A stretch of 18,380 bases of DNA, from assembly GCA_002343505.1 (NCBI GenBank), contig DDQZ01000099.1, positions 1 to 18,380 of the forward strand, read 5' to 3'. The notes under the pieces are model-generated. The model ran no database searches. It saw only the letters and a program-made list of their open reading frames with translations, and had not been told where the DNA came from. How positions within the stretch are numbered: the stretch's first letter is position 1; each line of letters starts with the position of its first letter. This stretch comes from Verrucomicrobiaceae bacterium UBA2429 (GTDB lineage Bacteria; Verrucomicrobiota; Verrucomicrobiia; Verrucomicrobiales; Verrucomicrobiaceae). This document shows, piece after piece, positions 15,469-18,380 of the stretch. The position numbers were made by a program, and so were the translations under genes.

Positions 15469-17646
15469 ATGCGCCTGAACGCCCTCCTTTTCCTCACGCT
15501 CTCCGCAGCCGCGCTCGCCGCCAAATCCGTCGAGGAGATCGCCGCTGAAGTGAAGCCCTCCGTGGTGAAAATCTCCCAGGTCGGGCGTGAGGGGTTCGAT
15601 GGCCTCGGCACCGGCTTCGTCGTCAGCGCGGACGGCCTCATCGCCACAAACCTGCACGTCATTGGCGAGGCGCGGCAGCTTGAGGTCGAGACCGCCGACG
15701 GCCGCAAGCACGAGGTCGTCGAAGTCACCGCCACCGACTCGCACTGGGACCTCGCCCTCCTGCGCGTCGCCAGCAAAGACTTGCAGCCACTGCCCCTCGG
15801 TGACAACTCCACCATCCAGCAGGGCCAGCCCATCGTCGCCATGGGCAATCCGCAGGGCCTCGCCTTCAGCGTCGTGGACGGCGTCGTCTCCGCCTATCCA
15901 GACCTCATCGATGACATCCCCATGATCCGCCTCGCCGTGCCCATTGAGAAAGGCAACAGCGGCGGCCCCTTGCTCGACCGCGAAGGGCGCGTGCTCGGCA
16001 TCCTCACCCTCAAATCCGCCCGCACCGAGAACCTCGGCTTCGCCATGCCCGTCAACGAGCTCAAGCGCATGATCGAATCCCCCAACCCCGTGCCCATGCG
16101 GCGCTGGCTCACCATCGGCGTGCTCAACCCCAAACTCTGGCAGCCCCTCTTCGGCTCCCGCTGGACCCAGCGCGCCGGCATCATCCAGGCCGCCACACCC
16201 GGCAGCGGTTTCGGCGGGCGCTCCCTCTGCCTCTGGCAGGCCGAGACACCGCCCGAGGTTTTTGAAACCTCCGTCCAGGTCAAGCTCGACAGCGAATCCG
16301 GCGCCGCCGGCCTCGTCTTCTGCGCCGACGGTGGCGACCGCCACTACGGCTTCTACCCCTCCGGCGGAAAGCTCCGCCTCACCCGCTTCGAGGGCGCCGA
16401 CGTCTATGCCTGGACCATCCTCGCCGATGTCCCTGCCGAGGCCTACCGCCCCGGCGAGTGGAATCACCTCCGCGTCCGTGTGGATCAGGAAAAAATCACC
16501 TGCTGGGTCAACGGCCAGGTCATCCTCACCCAGGAGGACACCGGCCTGCGCGGCGGACGCGCCGGCCTGTGCAAGTTCCGCAACACCGTCGCCGAATTCC
16601 GCCAGTTCCGCGTCGGCGCCGACCTTGCCGACAAGCCCCTCCCCCCCGCAGTCGCCGGCAAAGTCAGCGCCGCCCTCGAAGCCTTCGCCCAAAGCCCCGC
16701 CGCGCGGGAGGACACGCTCGCCACCCTCCTCGACCAGCCCGCCGCCAGCCGCCGCCTGCTCCTCGATCACCGCCGCGAACTGGAGCGCCAGGCCGCCGCC
16801 CTGCGCGACCTGGAAAAAGACCTCCACCGCCGCGCCGTCACCCGCGACCTCCTCGCCGAGCTGGCCAAGCCCGAGGACAAAGCCGACCTCATGCGCGCCA
16901 CCCTGCTCCTGGCCCGGCATGACAACCCCGAGATCGAGATCCGCCACTACATGCAGGCCTTCACCCGCATGGTGGACGAGCTGCGCTCAGACCCCGCCAT
17001 TGCCAAAGGCACCCTCCCCGCCATCGCCCGCCTCAATGAATACCTCTTCGAGCAGGGCGGCTTCCACGGCAGCCGGCACGACTACGAAAGCCGCTCGAAC
17101 AGCTACATGAACGAGCTGCTCGACGACCGCGAAGGCCTGCCCATCACCCTCTCCGTGCTCTACCTGGAGCTGGCCTCCCGCCTCGGCGTGCCGCACGTCT
17201 TCGGTGCCCCCTTGCCAGGGAAATTCATGGTCGCCTACCGTGACGGACCCGAGGGCGAGTTGAGGCTGCTCGATGTCTTCGAGCGCGGCAAAACCCTCAC
17301 CGTCGAGGAAGCCGCCCTCCAGCTCACCCGCACCGGCGAGCTGGACGAGTCCTTCCTCCAGCCCGCCACAAAAAAATCCATCATCCTGCGCATGTTGCGC
17401 AACCTGCTCGGCGGCGCGCTCGACGACGAAGCCTCCGTGAAGGAATCCCTCCCTTACCTTGATCTCCTGCTCAGCATAGACCCGCAGGCCGCCGTCGAGC
17501 GCCTCACCCGCGCCCGAATGAACCAGCGCCTCGGCCACAAGGACGCCGCCGCGCGGGATGTCGAATGGCTCATGGAGAACTTCCCCGAAGACGGCCCCGA
17601 CCCGCTCCGCCTCCAGCTCGAGCAATGGCTCGACGCCCTGCGCTGA
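15469..17646 (+). CDS. Exported HtrA-like serine protease fused to LamG/DUF1080-like and SirB1-like domains
   Basis: A 725-residue protein with three parts. The ATG at 15469 gives a clean signal peptide (MRLNALLFLTLSAAALA); in-frame ATGs at 15412, 15415 and 15457 are less likely. Residues ~20-205 form a DegP/HtrA-type trypsin fold with His63 (TNLHVIG), Asp94 (DSHWDLALLRV) and Ser164 (KGNSGGPLL), so the triad is complete. No PDZ domain follows. Residues ~235-385 resemble a LamG or DUF1080 beta-sandwich (YGFYPSGGKLRLTRF, WNHLRVRVDQEKITCWVNGQ). A helical linker leads to a SirB1/transglutaminase-like region (~480-720: LNEYLFEQGGFHG, NSYMNELLDDREGLPITLSVLYLELASRLG) and a TPR-like end. The PGHF motif of relatives is PGKF here (Lys585), so that domain is probably a non-enzymatic binding module. 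Likely role: periplasmic protease with substrate- or glycan-binding modules. Confidence 0.9.
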   Translation: MRLNALLFLTLSAAALAAKSVEEIAAEVKPSVVKISQVGREGFDGLGTGFVVSADGLIATNLHVIGEARQLEVETADGRKHEVVEVTATDSHWDLALLRVASKDLQPLPLGDNSTIQQGQPIVAMGNPQGLAFSVVDGVVSAYPDLIDDIPMIRLAVPIEKGNSGGPLLDREGRVLGILTLKSARTENLGFAMPVNELKRMIESPNPVPMRRWLTIGVLNPKLWQPLFGSRWTQRAGIIQAATPGSGFGGRSLCLWQAETPPEVFETSVQVKLDSESGAAGLVFCADGGDRHYGFYPSGGKLRLTRFEGADVYAWTILADVPAEAYRPGEWNHLRVRVDQEKITCWVNGQVILTQEDTGLRGGRAGLCKFRNTVAEFRQFRVGADLADKPLPPAVAGKVSAALEAFAQSPAAREDTLATLLDQPAASRRLLLDHRRELERQAAALRDLEKDLHRRAVTRDLLAELAKPEDKADLMRATLLLARHDNPEIEIRHYMQAFTRMVDELRSDPAIAKGTLPAIARLNEYLFEQGGFHGSRHDYESRSNSYMNELLDDREGLPITLSVLYLELASRLGVPHVFGAPLPGKFMVAYRDGPEGELRLLDVFERGKTLTVEEAALQLTRTGELDESFLQPATKKSIILRMLRNLLGGALDDEASVKESLPYLDLLLSIDPQAAVERLTRARMNQRLGHKDAAARDVEWLMENFPEDGPDPLRLQLEQWLDALR

Positions 17647-17880
17647 GCGCCGCCGCAACCCCCACCCCGTCAGGAAGGGGGCGGCCTTCAGCCAGGCAGT
17701 TTACACACCCGCGCGGAGCCGCGTCGCCACCCCTTCAGGGTTTTGCCGCGCACTCCGGGACGCTTCCGCGCGGGAGGTTCGGACAAAGCGCCGGCCCCTC
17801 TGTGCGCATGGCCCGGCTCCATCTGCCGGGAAGAGTGCCGGAAGCGCGTCACTCCGATGAGCCGCTGCTCCAAAGCTGGC

Positions 17881-17907
17881 TCCGTGTGTGAAAGATTCAC
17901 ACACGGA
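17881..17907. repeat. Perfect 12-bp inverted repeat with 3-base loop
   Basis: TCCGTGTGTGAA (17881-17892) and TTCACACACGGA (17896-17907) are perfectly complementary around AGA. It lies 234 bp after the protease fusion's stop. Neither side has a T-tract, so a classical terminator is unlikely, though a tight hairpin could protect mRNA ends. A dyad this long and exact also suits a regulator binding site or a mobile-repeat end. Confidence 0.6.
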
Positions 17908-17909
17908 TT

Positions 17910-18053
17910 TCAGCCCCGTATTTGCGCGCGCAGATTCGACTCGCGGATCAGCACCAGGGGGATTTCATCCTCCAGCTCATGGGCGCCGTCGGCGCAGTCC
18001 TCGGCCCGCGCCAGCAGGCGCTTGTTGTTTCATGGGACGGCGTTGCGGCTCAT
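17910..18053 (-). pseudogene. Possible decayed small gene with internal TGA
   Basis: From an ATG at 18053 the minus strand reads MSRNAVP, then a TGA (18032-18030). It then continues in frame for 39 codons, starting NNKRLLARAEDCADGAHELE and ending in IRESNLRAQIRG before a TGA at 17910-17912. The part after the first stop is acidic and mixed in composition, more protein-like than nearby shadow frames. It could be the tail of a small protein inactivated by a nonsense change. I do not recognise a family, and chance is a real possibility. Confidence 0.2.
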
Positions 18054-18268
18054 TTTGGTATTGCGTTTGATGTCTGCCGGACTTGGAACCGGCCCCTGTT
18101 AACCCGGATCACCCGGCTCAAGCAGGCAGGCTCGATCACCTCATCGGGCATTGAAACCATCCTAGGAAACTCATGTGTCCCAGGTGATGATTTTCATGCG
18201 GCGGTGGCGGGTTGCTGATGAACTGAAGCGCCCTGCTCAAAAGCCGTGGAAAGAATGACACACACGCC

Positions 18269-18380
18269 AGCGCTCCACCGTGGAGCGCGGGCATGTTCCT
18301 CAAACAAGGCAGCGCTCCACCGTGGAGCGCGGGCACGTTGCTCAAACATGGCAGCCCTCCACCGTGGAGCGCGGGCATGT
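18269..18380. repeat. 42-bp tandem repeat with palindromic core, 2.7 copies to window end
   Basis: Units begin at 18269, 18311 and 18353, spaced exactly 42 bp. The first two differ at three positions, and the third is cut off by the window edge after 28 bases. Each unit holds the core GCGCTCCACCGTGGAGCGC, two 9-base arms around one base; in unit three the left arm has one change (GCCCTCCAC). The rest of each unit is a semi-conserved GGGCATGTT..CTCAAACA segment. Because the segment between palindromes is itself repeated, this is a tandem palindromic repeat and not a CRISPR array. Confidence 0.85.

Larger units (their letters stand above)
17647..18268. other. Non-coding or decayed region, no convincing gene
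   Basis: About 620 bp with no open frame that resembles a known protein on either strand. Short open frames across 17650-17900 have low-complexity Arg/Ala/Ser/Pro-rich translations typical of GC-rich shadows or repeat DNA. Structure visible includes a 6-bp stem CCCGGC/GCCGGG at 17812-17830 and a perfect 12-bp inverted repeat at 17881-17907. There is also a possible broken small gene at 17910-18053 (minus) and a tRNA T-arm-like hairpin at 18076-18093 that does not belong to an intact tRNA. The whole stretch looks like intergenic repeat material. Confidence 0.6.

Noticed and set aside
14143..16947. 934-codon minus-strand open frame opposite the FG-GAP and protease genes
   Set aside because: It spans two real genes and the hairpin between them and has low-complexity Gly/Ala/Glu/Val composition; its length comes from third-position GC bias.
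18076..18093. Possible minus-strand tRNA: GCCGG/CCGGC stem with a T-loop-like TTCCAAGT
   Set aside because: The loop has eight bases instead of seven, no matching acceptor strand or proper anticodon arm is found upstream, and no CCA context fits. At most it is a remnant.
18136..18378. 80-codon minus-strand open frame through the 42-bp repeats
   Set aside because: The frame is open only because the repeat length is a multiple of three; it has no start context or recognisable domain.
18269..18380. CRISPR array
   Set aside because: The intervals between the palindromic cores are themselves nearly identical, so there are no unique spacers, and no cas gene is in the window.

Overview
This looks like a GC-rich chromosomal contig from a Verrucomicrobiota-type bacterium; Planctomycetota is the alternative. 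The basis is an operon of planctomycete-type cytochrome c proteins (PSCyt1/DUF1549/DUF1553) with a Tat-exported DUF1501 protein. Many products are secreted, Shine-Dalgarno motifs are mostly weak, and a verrucomicrobial-style esterase is present. The phylum is an inference from gene content. The first ~73 bases are almost pure G and look like a contig-end artefact, so the first gene is truncated.

Left part (1-8055, all minus strand). In transcription order: a small secreted protein with a possible NTF2-like front half (8055-7165), a 1051-residue PSCyt1/DUF1549/DUF1553 protein (7063-3908), a DUF1501 protein starting 5 bp later (3902-2463), and a second, truncated PSCyt1/DUF1549/DUF1553 protein (from 2360 to the edge). 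This DUF1501 plus PSCyt1 pairing is common in these phyla. It is usually linked to periplasmic breakdown of complex, often sulfated, polysaccharides, but its biochemistry is poorly defined. Both PSCyt1 proteins carry an extra beta-sandwich domain, placed differently in each.

Middle (8152-14105). A plus-strand alpha/beta hydrolase converges, with a 3-bp gap, on a minus-strand membrane protein. That membrane protein fuses a shortened MBOAT-like acyltransferase region to an AlgJ/AlgX-like SGNH domain, and key catalytic residues appear to be missing from both halves. Upstream of it on the minus strand lie a Ski2-like DExH helicase and a VapBC toxin-antitoxin pair with a candidate operator.

Right part (14185-18380). 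Two plus-strand genes encode a secreted FG-GAP/VCBS seven-repeat protein and an exported three-part protein: an HtrA-like serine protease, a LamG/DUF1080-like domain and a SirB1/transglutaminase-like domain. A perfect 11-bp hairpin separates them. The last ~730 bp has no convincing gene. It holds a perfect 12-bp inverted repeat, a possible decayed small ORF, and a 42-bp tandem repeat with a palindromic core that runs off the window.

No rRNA, intact tRNA, CRISPR array, transposase or phage gene is visible. The least ordinary items are the MBOAT/AlgJ-like fusion with degraded active sites, the protease-LamG-SirB1 fusion, the PSCyt1 protein whose DUF1553 region is split by a beta-sandwich, and the palindromic 42-bp repeats.
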